From: Micromonospora globbae
Lineage (GTDB): Bacteria; Actinomycetota; Actinomycetes; Mycobacteriales; Micromonosporaceae
Assembly: GCF_003610785.1 (NCBI RefSeq)
Contig: NZ_RAQQ01000001.1
Span: 310,001 to 374,000, forward strand
DNA: 64,000 bases
Direction of reading: 5' to 3'
The notes under the pieces are model-generated. The model saw nothing but the letters and a program-made list of their open reading frames with translations, did not search any database and was not told where the DNA came from. Both the position numbers and the translations under genes were made by a program. This document shows positions 1 through 8,154 of this stretch, piece by piece (position 1 is the stretch's first letter; the number at the start of each line of letters is the position of its first letter).

Positions 1-95
1 AGGCCGCCGACGGCCGCCCGGGTCAGGGGTCGACGCCCAGGCGCGCCCGCGGCGAACCGGGCCCGGACGTCCGGTACCGGGGCTGTCCGGGCCAC
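1..95 (-). CDS. Partial CDS running off the left edge
   Basis: On the minus strand a GTG at 95-93 is preceded by a good ribosome binding site (AAGGAG, about 6 bases upstream) and opens a frame with no stop before the window edge (about 31 codons, beginning MARTAPVPDVRA). The fragment is too short to assign to a family. It lies 65 bp downstream of the next minus-strand gene and could be in its operon. The alternative is that this is chance open frame in GC-rich DNA. Confidence 0.4.
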   Translation of the reverse strand, partial: MARTAPVPDVRARFAAGAPGRRPLTRAAVGG

Positions 96-160
96 CGTCG
101 TCTCCTTCCGACCGGGGTGCGGGCGGTCCCTCCCCGGCCTGCGCTCGCGTGACCGCCGGC

Positions 161-751
161 TCAGTCCGGCAGCAGGCGCCGCAGGACGCCCTTGCCGGTC
201 GCTCCCATGCGGTACGACTGGACGAGGTACGAGCCGCAGGCGATGTTCGCCCCGGCGAGCACCGGCACCAGGTACTGCACCAGCCGCTGCCTCCGCTGCC
301 AGACGGCGATCTCGGCCGGTGTCTCCGGGGTCGGCAGGGTCGCGTCGCGTACCTCGACCCGGTCGCCGCGGCGGTGGGCCTCCTCGGCGAGCCGGCCGAT
401 CCTGCTCCCGCAGTAGGCGGCGTAGGCGGTGGCCGCGGCGCCGGCGACCGCCAGTCCGGCCTTGACGGCGCCGACCGTCCCGAACCCCTTCTGCAACGCC
501 ATGCGCCGCCCGCCGACCCGGGCCAGTTGCGCGCCGGCGAGCAGCGTGGCTCCGATGCCGAGCCACTGCACGGGCCCGAACCGGCCCCACGCCGACTCGG
601 CGACCCGGATGCGGTCGATGCCGTCCCGCAGGTCGCTGCCCGACTTGTTCACCCCGGCGACGCCCATCACGGTGCCACCGAACCAGAGGGCGGACCCGAT
701 GTCGTGCACGGCCTGGGCGACGGCGTGGTTGTCGGTGGCGGTCAGCTGCAT
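161..751 (-). CDS. Hypothetical membrane protein
   Basis: A 196-residue protein with a conserved look: an opening Ala/His-rich stretch with an ALWFGGTVMG hydrophobic segment, further hydrophobic segments near residues 60-75 and 90-115, a charged loop and a last hydrophobic segment (YLVPVLAGANIACGSYLV). I expect 3-4 membrane spans. ATG 751 was chosen because the longer open frame upstream is low-quality Arg/Ser-rich sequence. A small inverted repeat (793-807) lies 42 bp upstream. I do not recognise the family and assign no function. Confidence 0.65.
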   Translation of the reverse strand: MQLTATDNHAVAQAVHDIGSALWFGGTVMGVAGVNKSGSDLRDGIDRIRVAESAWGRFGPVQWLGIGATLLAGAQLARVGGRRMALQKGFGTVGAVKAGLAVAGAAATAYAAYCGSRIGRLAEEAHRRGDRVEVRDATLPTPETPAEIAVWQRRQRLVQYLVPVLAGANIACGSYLVQSYRMGATGKGVLRRLLPD

Positions 752-1067
752 CCCGGGCTCCTCGGCGGGGCGGACTTCGTCCGCGTTCCTGACAAACGTT
801 CGGTTTGATCCGATTGAAGCATCTTCACCGCCCCCACGACGGCCGATCCGCCGTACGCCGCCCGGCGCGGTGCCGGTGGACCTGCGGCATCCTCCGGATT
901 TCCCGACGCGCCTGCGACATGCTGGCAGCGCGGCCCGTGGCGCCGCGCCCGATGGCACGACCTCCTCATCCGCCTCCTGGGAACTGTCCGTTCCGGCAGG
1001 GCCCAGCCGTCGAAGCTGCGAGTGTTCCGGCGATGCCGCTGCGACCGACACGAAGGGTCCCGACGCC
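752..1067. other. 316-bp intergenic region between divergent genes
   Basis: Gap between the minus-strand membrane protein and the plus-strand LtrA gene. Its only clear structure is a perfect 5-bp inverted repeat, CAAAC-N5-GTTTG, at 793-807, in a locally AT-richer stretch (785-830) that could carry the promoter of the minus-strand gene. The LtrA reading frame stays open through this gap, but the residues look like non-coding GC-rich filler. Confidence 0.4.
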
Positions 1068-2234
1068 GTGACGGCGGGTCGCGCGCTGGAACTGCTCCGG
1101 CGCCCCAACCGTCCCCGGCGGGCCACCTACGTCGAACTCTTCTTCGACGTGGTCTTCGTGTTCGCGGTGACGCGGCTGTCGAACTTCCTGTTCGCCGATC
1201 TCACCTGGGCCGGGCTGTGGCGGGTGATGCTGCTCCTCGCGGCGTTCTGGTGGATCTGGGTGCTGACCACGTGGATGTCCGGCCGGCTCGACCCGGACCG
1301 GCCGAGCGTGCAGACCCTGATCGTCACCGTCATGCTGGCCAGTCTGCTGATGTCGGTCGCCGTGCCGACCGCGTTCGGCGACCAGGCGCTGTTGTTCGCC
1401 GGCCTCTACGTCGTCAGTCAGGTCGGGCGCACCGTCTTCGTCGTCCGGGCGCTGCGCCGTGGTGGCGTCACCGCGGCGGGCGGGCGGAAGGTGGCCTGGT
1501 GGATCCTGTCGGCGGGACTGTGGGTGGCCGGCGGGGTCGTGGACGACGCCCGGCTCCTGCTGTGGACGGTGGCCCTGGTCATCGACTACTCCAGCGCGGA
1601 GTTGCGGCTGCCCGAGTACGACCTGCGCGGGCACGGGCTCACCTCGTCGGCCGACCACCTGGCCGAGCGGTTCCAGCAGTTCACGATCATCGCCCTGGGC
1701 GACAAGATCATCGCGCCGGCGCTCAAGCTGGCCCAGTACCACTACGAGATCGAACGGATCCTCGCGCTCGTCGTCTCGTTCTGGACGACCGTGCTGCTGT
1801 GGCGCATCTACTTCTACCGCGCCGGCGTACTACTGCCGGCCGGCATCGTGGCCAGCCGCGATCCGGCCCGCTACAGCCGGTCCCTCTCGCACCTGCACCT
1901 CATCCTGATCGCCGGGTTGGTGATCAGCGCGGCGAGCGAGGACGTCATCGTGTCGCACCCCGTCGGGCACAACAACATCGTGTGGGTGGCGGCGATCGCG
2001 GGCGGTCCGGCCGTCTTCCTCGTCGGCCGGATGCTGCTGGACAAGCTGACGTTCAGCCGCGTGGCCCGGTCCCGGGTCGTCGGGCTGCTGCTGCTCGCCG
2101 TCGTCGTCCCCACCACCGTGGCCATCCCGCCGATGCTGGTCACCACCACCGTCAACGTGGTCCTGACCCTCGTCGTCATCTCCGACACGATCTCGTGGCG
2201 GCGGCATCCCAAGGAGCCGGCGCCCGCGCGCTGA
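1068..2234 (+). CDS. LtrA family (low temperature requirement A) membrane protein
   Basis: A 388-residue integral membrane protein of the LtrA family. The hallmark N-terminus is visible: TYVELFFDVVFVFAVTRLSN, followed by about ten hydrophobic spans, and the central AERFQQFTIIALGDKI motif with its conserved Glu-Arg and Gly-Asp. The family was named from a Listeria gene linked to growth in the cold; its biochemical role is unknown. The frame is open far upstream (to 429), but family homology begins at about residue 20 from GTG 1068, so that start is used. Confidence 0.85.
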   Translation: MTAGRALELLRRPNRPRRATYVELFFDVVFVFAVTRLSNFLFADLTWAGLWRVMLLLAAFWWIWVLTTWMSGRLDPDRPSVQTLIVTVMLASLLMSVAVPTAFGDQALLFAGLYVVSQVGRTVFVVRALRRGGVTAAGGRKVAWWILSAGLWVAGGVVDDARLLLWTVALVIDYSSAELRLPEYDLRGHGLTSSADHLAERFQQFTIIALGDKIIAPALKLAQYHYEIERILALVVSFWTTVLLWRIYFYRAGVLLPAGIVASRDPARYSRSLSHLHLILIAGLVISAASEDVIVSHPVGHNNIVWVAAIAGGPAVFLVGRMLLDKLTFSRVARSRVVGLLLLAVVVPTTVAIPPMLVTTTVNVVLTLVVISDTISWRRHPKEPAPAR

Positions 2235-2345
2235 CCGCGCCGGCCCGGTGGCCCGCCCGGGCCAGAGCGGACCCGCGGGGGCCAGCGGGTCGGGTAGGTA
2301 CCTCCGCAGCGGCACCACGACCGTGACACCCAGAGGGAGGCCAGC

Positions 2346-3262
2346 GTGTTCCGACACGACCGACACCTACAGTTCCAGGCCAAGCCGGAGAAGCCCGACG
2401 CCCTGTTCGCCATGAAGCTCCAGGAGGTCCTCGGCGGCCAGTTCGGCGAGATGACCGTGATGATGCAGTACCTCTGGCAGGGGTGGACCTGCCGGGTTCC
2501 CGGCAAGTACAAGGACATGATCATGGACATCGGGACCGAGGAGATCGGTCACGTCGAGATGTTCAACACGATGCTCGCCCGCCTGCTCGAGGGCGCCCCC
2601 GCCGAGACCACCGAGAAGGCCGTCGCCGCCACCCGGTGCTCGCCGCCGTGATCGGCGGCATGAACCCGCAGCACGCCATCGTCGGCGGCGGATCGCCACT
2701 GCCGCGCGACAGCCAGGGCGTGCCCTGGAACGCCGGCTACATCGTCGCGAGCGGCAACCTGCTCGCCGACTTCCGCTCCAACGTCGCGGCCGAGGCACAG
2801 AGCCGGTTGCAGACCAGCCGCGTCATGAACATGACCGACGACCCCGGCGTCAAGGAGATGCTCCGGTTCAACCTCGCCCGCGACACCTACCACCAGCAGC
2901 AGTGGTTGCTCGGGATCGAGCAGCTCATCGAAGACGGCTTCGTCGAGCACGGCATCGAGAACTCCAACGGCGACATCGAGAACAAGGACCAGAACCACAC
3001 CTTCTGGAGCTTCACCACGGACAGCCGGGCGGGTGAGGGCCGTTGGGCGCAGGGCCCCAGCCTCATCGGCGGGCCGGACCTGACCTACCAGGCGGAACCC
3101 GTGGCGCTCACCGACGACACGGCCCTGCCCCCGCCGCCGGACCCGAAGCTGTACGCGACCTACGACGGGTCGCGAGGGCCCGGCAAGCCCGGCGACGCCG
3201 GTGGCGCGCACGCCCAGGGGTTGACCAACGTCGTCCGGAAGGTCAAGGACGCCCTGGACTGA
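2346..3262 (+). pseudogene. Manganese catalase, disrupted by a one-base frameshift
   Basis: Di-manganese catalase (2 H2O2 to 2 H2O plus O2). The first 96 codons carry the ferritin-like start (EVLGGQFGEMTVMMQYLWQG, IGTEEIGHVEMFNTMLARLL), with Glu and His metal ligands. At about 2628-2635 the frame breaks: it reads EKAVAATRCSPP-stop, while the +2 frame continues with family-typical PVLAAVIGGMNPQHAIVGGG to 3262. Inserting one G (GCCGCC-G-ACCC) restores one 305-residue frame of normal family length. All downstream parts, including the DTYHQQQWLLGIEQL helix, are intact. This is either a recent inactivating mutation or a sequencing/assembly error; because the rest is unspoiled, an error or very recent event is likely. 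Confidence 0.85.
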
Positions 3263-3297
3263 TCCGCCGGTCGGCCTCCGCCGCACGGGAGTCGGAC

Positions 3298-3332
3298 GTC
3301 GGCGGCTGCCGTGGCGTACGGCAGCCGCCGAC
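3298..3332 (+). terminator. Strong hairpin after manganese catalase
   Basis: A perfect 15-bp stem (3298-3312 pairing with 3318-3332) with a 5-base loop, 35 bp past the catalase stop codon. There is no T-tract, as is common for actinobacterial terminators. Confidence 0.8.
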
Positions 3333-3450
3333 GCGGCACGCGCCCCCCGCTGGCACTCCTGCCGTGAGAGTGCTAAAACCATGAGGGGAGCGCCGCGGAT
3401 GCTCGCTGGTCAGCGGCGTGCGGTCAGCGACGGCAGCAGGGGAGGGCGTG

Positions 3451-3777
3451 ATGTCGTTCGCGGTCACGGCGTTGCCGGCGATCGCTGGTCACCGGTGGGT
3501 GTGCGTCGAGGGGACGGTGGACGCGAGCACCGCCGGTGACGTGCGGAGCGTGCTGGACGGCGCGCTGCGCCCACCGACGCGGCGGCTGACCATCGACCTG
3601 AGCCGGGCACGGGTCACCGATCCGGCCGGCCGGCGGTGCCTCGCGGACATGACGGCCCGCGCCGAGGCCCTCGGCATCGAGACGTCCGTCGTCGACCCCG
3701 GGCGCTCGCTGCCCGGCCACGCCGTCGCCACTCCCCCGGAGCCGGCCGCGGCGTCCGCCGAACTGGCCCTGGCCTGA
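3451..3777 (+). CDS. STAS-domain protein lacking the phospho-acceptor serine
   Basis: A 108-residue single STAS domain, the fold of anti-sigma factor antagonists (SpoIIAA/RsbV type). The N-terminal strand pattern WVCVEGTVDASTAGDVRSVL and the LTIDLSRARVTDPAGRRCLADM segment align with the family. In classical members the loop is D-S-S-G or similar and its serine is phosphorylated by an anti-sigma kinase; here it reads D-P-A-G, so phospho-switching of that kind is not possible at the usual site. ATG 3451 is used because GGGGAGG lies 7-10 bases upstream. No kinase partner is nearby. Confidence 0.7.
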   Translation: MSFAVTALPAIAGHRWVCVEGTVDASTAGDVRSVLDGALRPPTRRLTIDLSRARVTDPAGRRCLADMTARAEALGIETSVVDPGRSLPGHAVATPPEPAAASAELALA

Positions 3778-3790
3778 GGCGGCGGGGCGT

Positions 3791-4159
3791 TCAGCGGACC
3801 AGCAGCGTGAGCAGCCGGTCCAGTTCGGCTTCCGGGTCCTCGGCGAGCCCCATGTGGACCGCCCCGGCCCGCAGGACCGTGCTGCGCGGGGCGACCATCC
3901 ACCGGAACCGCTCCCCCAGCGACATCACCCGTGACGCGCCGTCCCCGGCGCACGTGGTCTCCCACGACGCCAGCGCCGCCCGGATGCCCTCCAGGTCGGC
4001 GTCCGGATCCAGCGCGAGCAGGCGTCCCTCGTGCAGGTGCGTCCGCGCGGCCAGGAAGTCCCTCTGCTGGCAGTAGAGCAGCACCCCGACGTTGATCAGC
4101 TCGCCCCGCTCGATCCGGGGAACGGCCTGGATGACCGCGTACTCGTAGGGACTCCTCAC
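3791..4159 (-). CDS. DUF3037 family protein
   Basis: A 122-residue protein matching DUF3037, with the family start SPYEYAVIQAVPRIERGE and NVGVLLYCQ. Function is unknown, but DUF3037 genes are habitually found directly after HipA-like kinase genes, as here. The GTG start at 4159 overlaps the kinase stop codon by 4 bp (GTGA), which argues for translational coupling and decides the start over the longer open frame. Convergent with the STAS gene, 13 bp apart. Confidence 0.8.
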   Translation of the reverse strand: MRSPYEYAVIQAVPRIERGELINVGVLLYCQQRDFLAARTHLHEGRLLALDPDADLEGIRAALASWETTCAGDGASRVMSLGERFRWMVAPRSTVLRAGAVHMGLAEDPEAELDRLLTLLVR

Positions 4160-4902
4160 GGCAACCACGCCTCCGGCTTCGCGGCCCGCGCCGCCAGATG
4201 CTCCCGGTACGCGTCCCGCTCCGCCTCGGGATCGTCGAGCCACTGGTCGGGCACCAGGGCGACGACCTCGTCCAGCAGCGCCCGCGTCAGCCGTGGGGCC
4301 AACTCCTCACCAGCCTCCCTCAGCGCCGTCGCGTACGGCTTCAGGGCGTGGTCGTCCCACTGGTACGGGCGGTGCACCACGCTCGCCGCCCGGGCCCAGT
4401 TGTGGTGGAAGTACAGCGTGGCGCCGTGGTCGATGAGCCGGAGCCCGCCGTGCCACACGAGCAGGTTCGGGTTCCGCCAGCTCCGGTCCACGTTCTCCAC
4501 GAACGCGTCGAACACCAGCGTCCGCGAGGCGAGTTCGGCGTCCACCGGATGGGCGACGGGATCGAAGCCGAGTGCCCCCGGCAGGAAGTCCATGCCCAGG
4601 TTGTCGCCGGCGCTCGCCTTGATGAGTTCCTGGACCTCCTCGTCCGGCTCGGCGCGCGCCACGACCGGGTCGAGGTGGGCGATGACGAGTTCCGGGACGG
4701 GCAGCCCGAGCCGCCGCGCCAACTCACCGGAGATCACCTCGGCGACGAGCGCCCTGGGGCCCTGCCCGGCGCCGCGGAACTTCATCACGTACGTGCCGAG
4801 GTCGTCCGCCTCGACGACGCCGGGCAGCGAGCCGCCCTCCCGCAGCGGGGTCACGTAGCGGGTGGCGGACACCTGACGAAGCACGCCCCTCACCCTAGTC
4901 AC
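4156..4902 (-). CDS. HipA-like kinase domain protein
   Basis: About 248 residues related to the HipA kinase fold: an N-terminal RYVTPLREGGSLPGVVEAD segment, YVMKFRGAGQGPRALVAEVI (nucleotide-binding lysine region), the FDAFVENVDRSWRNPNLL catalytic-loop-like segment with N and D residues, and LRLIDHGATL (metal-binding Asp-like). It is much shorter than full HipA and there is no HipB antitoxin gene, so it is not a classical toxin-antitoxin pair; the partner is DUF3037. The start is uncertain: GTG 4902 is used, and GTG 4893 and the longer 4935 are also possible. Confidence 0.75.
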   Translation of the reverse strand: MTRVRGVLRQVSATRYVTPLREGGSLPGVVEADDLGTYVMKFRGAGQGPRALVAEVISGELARRLGLPVPELVIAHLDPVVARAEPDEEVQELIKASAGDNLGMDFLPGALGFDPVAHPVDAELASRTLVFDAFVENVDRSWRNPNLLVWHGGLRLIDHGATLYFHHNWARAASVVHRPYQWDDHALKPYATALREAGEELAPRLTRALLDEVVALVPDQWLDDPEAERDAYREHLAARAAKPEAWLP

Positions 4903-5057
4903 CGCCCGGGCCCGGCGACCGGCGGGCGGCGTCACCGGCCGGACGGCGGGCCGGTCAGGAATCGAGAAGCGTCGGTCGCCGGGTCGTGGCTAGCGTGACC
5001 GGCGTGGACGTCCCGCCCGGCAGCCCGCCGGGCACCGCTCGTTCGAAGGAGGTTCCG

Positions 5058-5282
5058 ATGTCCGGGAACGCCTGGGTCCGGCAGATCCACCGCTGGCTGG
5101 CCGTCGCCTTCACGGTGACCGTCGTCGCCACCGTCGTCGCCCTGGCGCGGGAGGAGCCCGTCGTCTGGGTGTCCTACGTGCCGCTGCTGCCGCTCGCGCT
5201 GCTGCTGGTCACCGGTCTCTACCTGTTCGTGCTGCCGTACGTCGCGAGGCGGCGCGGCCGCCGGGCCGTGCCGCAGAGGTAG
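5058..5282 (+). CDS. Small two-span membrane protein
   Basis: 74 residues with two hydrophobic helices (WLAVAFTVTVVATVVALA and WVSYVPLLPLALLLVTGLYLFVLPYV) and a basic C-terminus (ARRRGRRAVPQR). The start ATG 5058 is fixed by GAAGGAGG ending 6 bases before it. Function is not recognised; the Arg-rich tail suggests a cytoplasmic C-terminus. Confidence 0.65.
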   Translation: MSGNAWVRQIHRWLAVAFTVTVVATVVALAREEPVVWVSYVPLLPLALLLVTGLYLFVLPYVARRRGRRAVPQR

Positions 5283-5309
5283 CCGGCCCGGCCGGATAGC
5301 CTCGCCGGC

Positions 5310-6290
5310 ATGACGCACGAGCGGGAGATCACCGAGCCGGTCGACCTGTGCCTCCCGAGCGGGCGGCTCCGGCCCGACGCCGTGGGGTGGAGCCGCCGCC
5401 CGCTGCACCACGCGAACCTGCGGGGCTGGGGCCGGAACAAGCGCTGGGAGTACTGGGGGATCGTCACCCCGACGCACGTCGTCGGCCTGGTCGCCTCGTC
5501 GCTGGACTACGCGGGGGTGCACAGCCTCTACGTGCTCGACCGGGCGACGAGGGTCGAGATCGACCGGAACGTGGTCGTCCCGCTCGCCCGGGGCGCCGTG
5601 TTCCCGCCGGTCAGCGGGTCCGGCGCCGTGCGGGCCCGCGGCGGCGGGCTGTCGATCGCCGTCGACCAGGGGCCGGTGGAGACCACGATCCGTGCCACCG
5701 CGCCCGGGGTCGAGGTCGATCTCGTCGTGCCGCTGCCGGCGGGGCACGAGTCGCTCGGCGTGGTGGTGCCCTGGAGCACCCGCCGGTTCCAGTACACGGT
5801 GAAGGACCTCGGCCGCCCGGTGCGCGGCACCCTGCGGGTGGACGGGGTGGAGCACACGCTCGGCGAGGCGGAATCCTTCGCCGTCCTGGACCACGGACGC
5901 GGCCGGTGGCCGTACGCGGTCACCTGGAACTGGGCCGCCGGCTGCGGCCCCGGCCGGGCGATCCAGCTCGGTGGACAGTGGACCGACGGGACCGGCTCGA
6001 CCGAGAACGGGGTCTTCGTCGACGGCCGGCTGCACAAGATCGGCGACGAGCTGCGCTGGGAGTACGACCGCGCCGACTGGCTACGGCCGTGGCGGATCAG
6101 CGGCGCGCGCGTCGCGGTGGAGTTCCACCCCTTCCACGAGAAGGTCGCCCGGACCAACCTCGGTGTGCTCGCCAACGAGACCCACCAGTGCTTCGGGCAC
6201 TTCACCGGCTGGGCGGCGACCGACGACGGCGAGCGCGTCGACCTGGACGGGCTCGTCGGTTGGGCCGAGGAGGCCCGCAACCGCTGGTAG
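5310..6290 (+). CDS. DUF2804 domain protein
   Basis: 326 residues matching DUF2804 over the full length: ITEPVDLCLPSGRLRPDAVGWSRRPL at the start, WGRNKRWEYWGIVTPTHVVGL, the DHGRGRWPYAVTWNWAAG core and the C-terminal FHPFHEKVARTNLGVLANET segment with paired histidines. The family is common in actinobacteria and proteobacteria; it is thought to have a beta-rich fold and has no established reaction. Convergent with the DUF4331 gene, 12 bp apart. Confidence 0.8.
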   Translation: MTHEREITEPVDLCLPSGRLRPDAVGWSRRPLHHANLRGWGRNKRWEYWGIVTPTHVVGLVASSLDYAGVHSLYVLDRATRVEIDRNVVVPLARGAVFPPVSGSGAVRARGGGLSIAVDQGPVETTIRATAPGVEVDLVVPLPAGHESLGVVVPWSTRRFQYTVKDLGRPVRGTLRVDGVEHTLGEAESFAVLDHGRGRWPYAVTWNWAAGCGPGRAIQLGGQWTDGTGSTENGVFVDGRLHKIGDELRWEYDRADWLRPWRISGARVAVEFHPFHEKVARTNLGVLANETHQCFGHFTGWAATDDGERVDLDGLVGWAEEARNRW

Positions 6291-6302
6291 CGCCGTGGGC
6301 GG

Positions 6303-7325
6303 TCAGCCGGCGACGGGAACCACGTAGGGGAAGGAGTCGGAGCGGGCGGCGCGGGAGGTGTCCGACGTGAGCCCGGAGGTCATGCCGGTGTTCAGCACCA
6401 GGGAGAACATCACCTCGGGCGCGTTGTCGGCCATGGTGCGGCCGTTGACGGTCGCGAAGCCGAAGTTCGCGGGAGTGCCCACCTCGTAGGGCAGCACGTC
6501 GGGGAAGAGTCGGCGGGTGACGCTCCACCCGTACGCCTGCGGGTCGACGGCGGTGCCGTTGGCGGCGACGACCCCGGCGACCGCCTTGGCAATCTCCTCT
6601 CCGCCCGAGCGCAGGTCCTCGCAGGGGTGGCGGGTGTTCGCCGGGTGGGTGAAGTCGGTGTCGGTGGGCCAGAAGATCGGCCACATCATCGGATGCCCGG
6701 CGCGGTTGATCTGCCGCCAGCCTCCGGCGTCGGTGGCGAGTTTGGTGGCGGCCCAGACGCCGATCCGCGTGCCGTCGCTCAGCATCGCGTCGTCGGAGAC
6801 CTCGAGCACGATCGAGTCGACGGTGGTGCCGGCGAAGCTGTTCGTCGCCTTCTCCGGCTTCCAGGCCGACCGGTCGAGCTTCGCGCCCTTCGCGACCGCG
6901 CCGCTCACGGCGGTCACCAGGCCCAGGTCCACGTAGAACGGGTCGGTGATCCGCCCGGCCCACAGGCGCAGGCCCTCGCCGGCCACCTCCTGCCCGGTGC
7001 GCCCCTGCGCGACCTGGGTGCCCGTGGCGGCGTCGTCGCGGGCGTCGTCGCCGGTGAGCGCGTGGACGCGGACGTCCTGCCCCGTCCCGTCGAACTCGCC
7101 GAAGGTGACCCGGTAGGTCAGCGCCTCCATCTCCGAGCCGTCGATGTGGATCTTGAACTCGTACCGGGCCTCGTGGTGGAAGCCCGGCTTGATGTCGGCC
7201 TTCGTCACGGAGCTGTTCACGTCCATCACGAACACGGTGCCGCGCTCGCCCTCGAACACGAACAGGTCGTCCAGGTAGAGCTGGCCGGTCTGGGCCGCGT
7301 GGGGGGTGTCGAGGTGGTGCGACAT
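6303..7325 (-). CDS. DUF4331 family protein
   Basis: 340 residues, recognised as DUF4331 by the MSHHLDTPHA start, LYLDDLFVFEGERGTVFVMDVN, the DPFYVDLG segment, SIVLEVSDDAML and the INRAGHPMMWPIFWP motif. There is no clear signal peptide from ATG 7325, although other family members are exported. GGGAG lies 9 bases upstream of that ATG. Function unknown. Divergent from the HD-domain gene across 202 bp in which I see no clear operator. Confidence 0.8.
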   Translation of the reverse strand: MSHHLDTPHAAQTGQLYLDDLFVFEGERGTVFVMDVNSSVTKADIKPGFHHEARYEFKIHIDGSEMEALTYRVTFGEFDGTGQDVRVHALTGDDARDDAATGTQVAQGRTGQEVAGEGLRLWAGRITDPFYVDLGLVTAVSGAVAKGAKLDRSAWKPEKATNSFAGTTVDSIVLEVSDDAMLSDGTRIGVWAATKLATDAGGWRQINRAGHPMMWPIFWPTDTDFTHPANTRHPCEDLRSGGEEIAKAVAGVVAANGTAVDPQAYGWSVTRRLFPDVLPYEVGTPANFGFATVNGRTMADNAPEVMFSLVLNTGMTSGLTSDTSRAARSDSFPYVVPVAG

Positions 7326-7527
7326 GGGCTGACTCCCGGGGTCGAGCAGGCGTGAGGACGGCCCGAGACTAGCCGGACAAAGGGTGCATACGAGAGGAGT
7401 TCTCCGGGCGTACGCCGATCGGGCGCGCGGCGTCGCGACACCCACCCGCCGGCCTCACCGCGCCCGTCCCCGCGCGGGTACGGTGGCTCGACGTGATCCC
7501 ACGACGCGACCCCCCAGGTGCCCGCAG

Positions 7528-8142
7528 GTGACGATCGAGCACGCGACGACGATCCCGACCGACGAGCAGATCCGGGCGCTGCACGAGCGGTACGCGCCGA
7601 CCGAGGAGGCGTTCGACCTCGTCTACACCCACTGCCGGATCGTCTGCGCCGTCGCGGAACACCTGCTCGACCGGCGTCACGCGCCCGTGGACGTCGACCT
7701 GGTGCGCGCGGGATGCCTCCTGCACGACATCGGCGTCTACCGCCTCTACGGCACGGCCGGAGAACTGGATCACGACAACTACGTCCGCCACGGGGTGCTG
7801 GGGCACGCGCTGCTCCGGGACCTCGGCCTCCCCGAGGTGGTCGCCCGGTTCTGCTCCCACCACACCGGCGTCGGTATCACCCGTGCCGACGTGCGGCGAC
7901 AGCGCCTGCCGCTGCCGGTGGGCGACTACACGGCCGACACCGTGGAGGAACGGCTCGTCATGTACGCCGACAAGTTCCACAGCAAGACGACCCCGCCCAC
8001 GTTCGTGACGGCGGCGTCGTACGCGGCCGCCGTGCGGCGGTTCGGCGAGGACAAGGTGACGCGGTTCGCGGAACTGGTGGAGACGTTCGGCGAGCCGGAC
8101 CTCGACCTCCTGTCCCGCCGCTACCGGCAGCCACTCGTCTGA
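7528..8142 (+). CDS. HD-domain (HDIG-type) protein
   Basis: 204 residues with an HD phosphohydrolase fold: H at YTHCRIVCAVAEHLL, the H-D pair in CLLHDIGVYRLYG, a histidine in VRHGVLGHALLRDLG, FCSHHTGVG and a late D in MYADKFHSK. This is the metal-binding pattern of HD enzymes acting on nucleotides or phosphate esters; the substrate is not evident. GTG 7528 fits the start of homology. Convergent with the metal ATPase gene, 12 bp apart. Confidence 0.75.
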   Translation: MTIEHATTIPTDEQIRALHERYAPTEEAFDLVYTHCRIVCAVAEHLLDRRHAPVDVDLVRAGCLLHDIGVYRLYGTAGELDHDNYVRHGVLGHALLRDLGLPEVVARFCSHHTGVGITRADVRRQRLPLPVGDYTADTVEERLVMYADKFHSKTTPPTFVTAASYAAAVRRFGEDKVTRFAELVETFGEPDLDLLSRRYRQPLV

Positions 8143-8154
8143 GCGGCGCGGGTC

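Noticed and set aside
2346..3262. Two separate catalase-like genes
   Set aside because: The pieces join into one full-length manganese catalase if a single base is restored; no ribosome site or start supports a second gene.
3791..4902. HipBA toxin-antitoxin system
   Set aside because: The kinase is short and no HipB-like helix-turn-helix gene is present; the partner is DUF3037.
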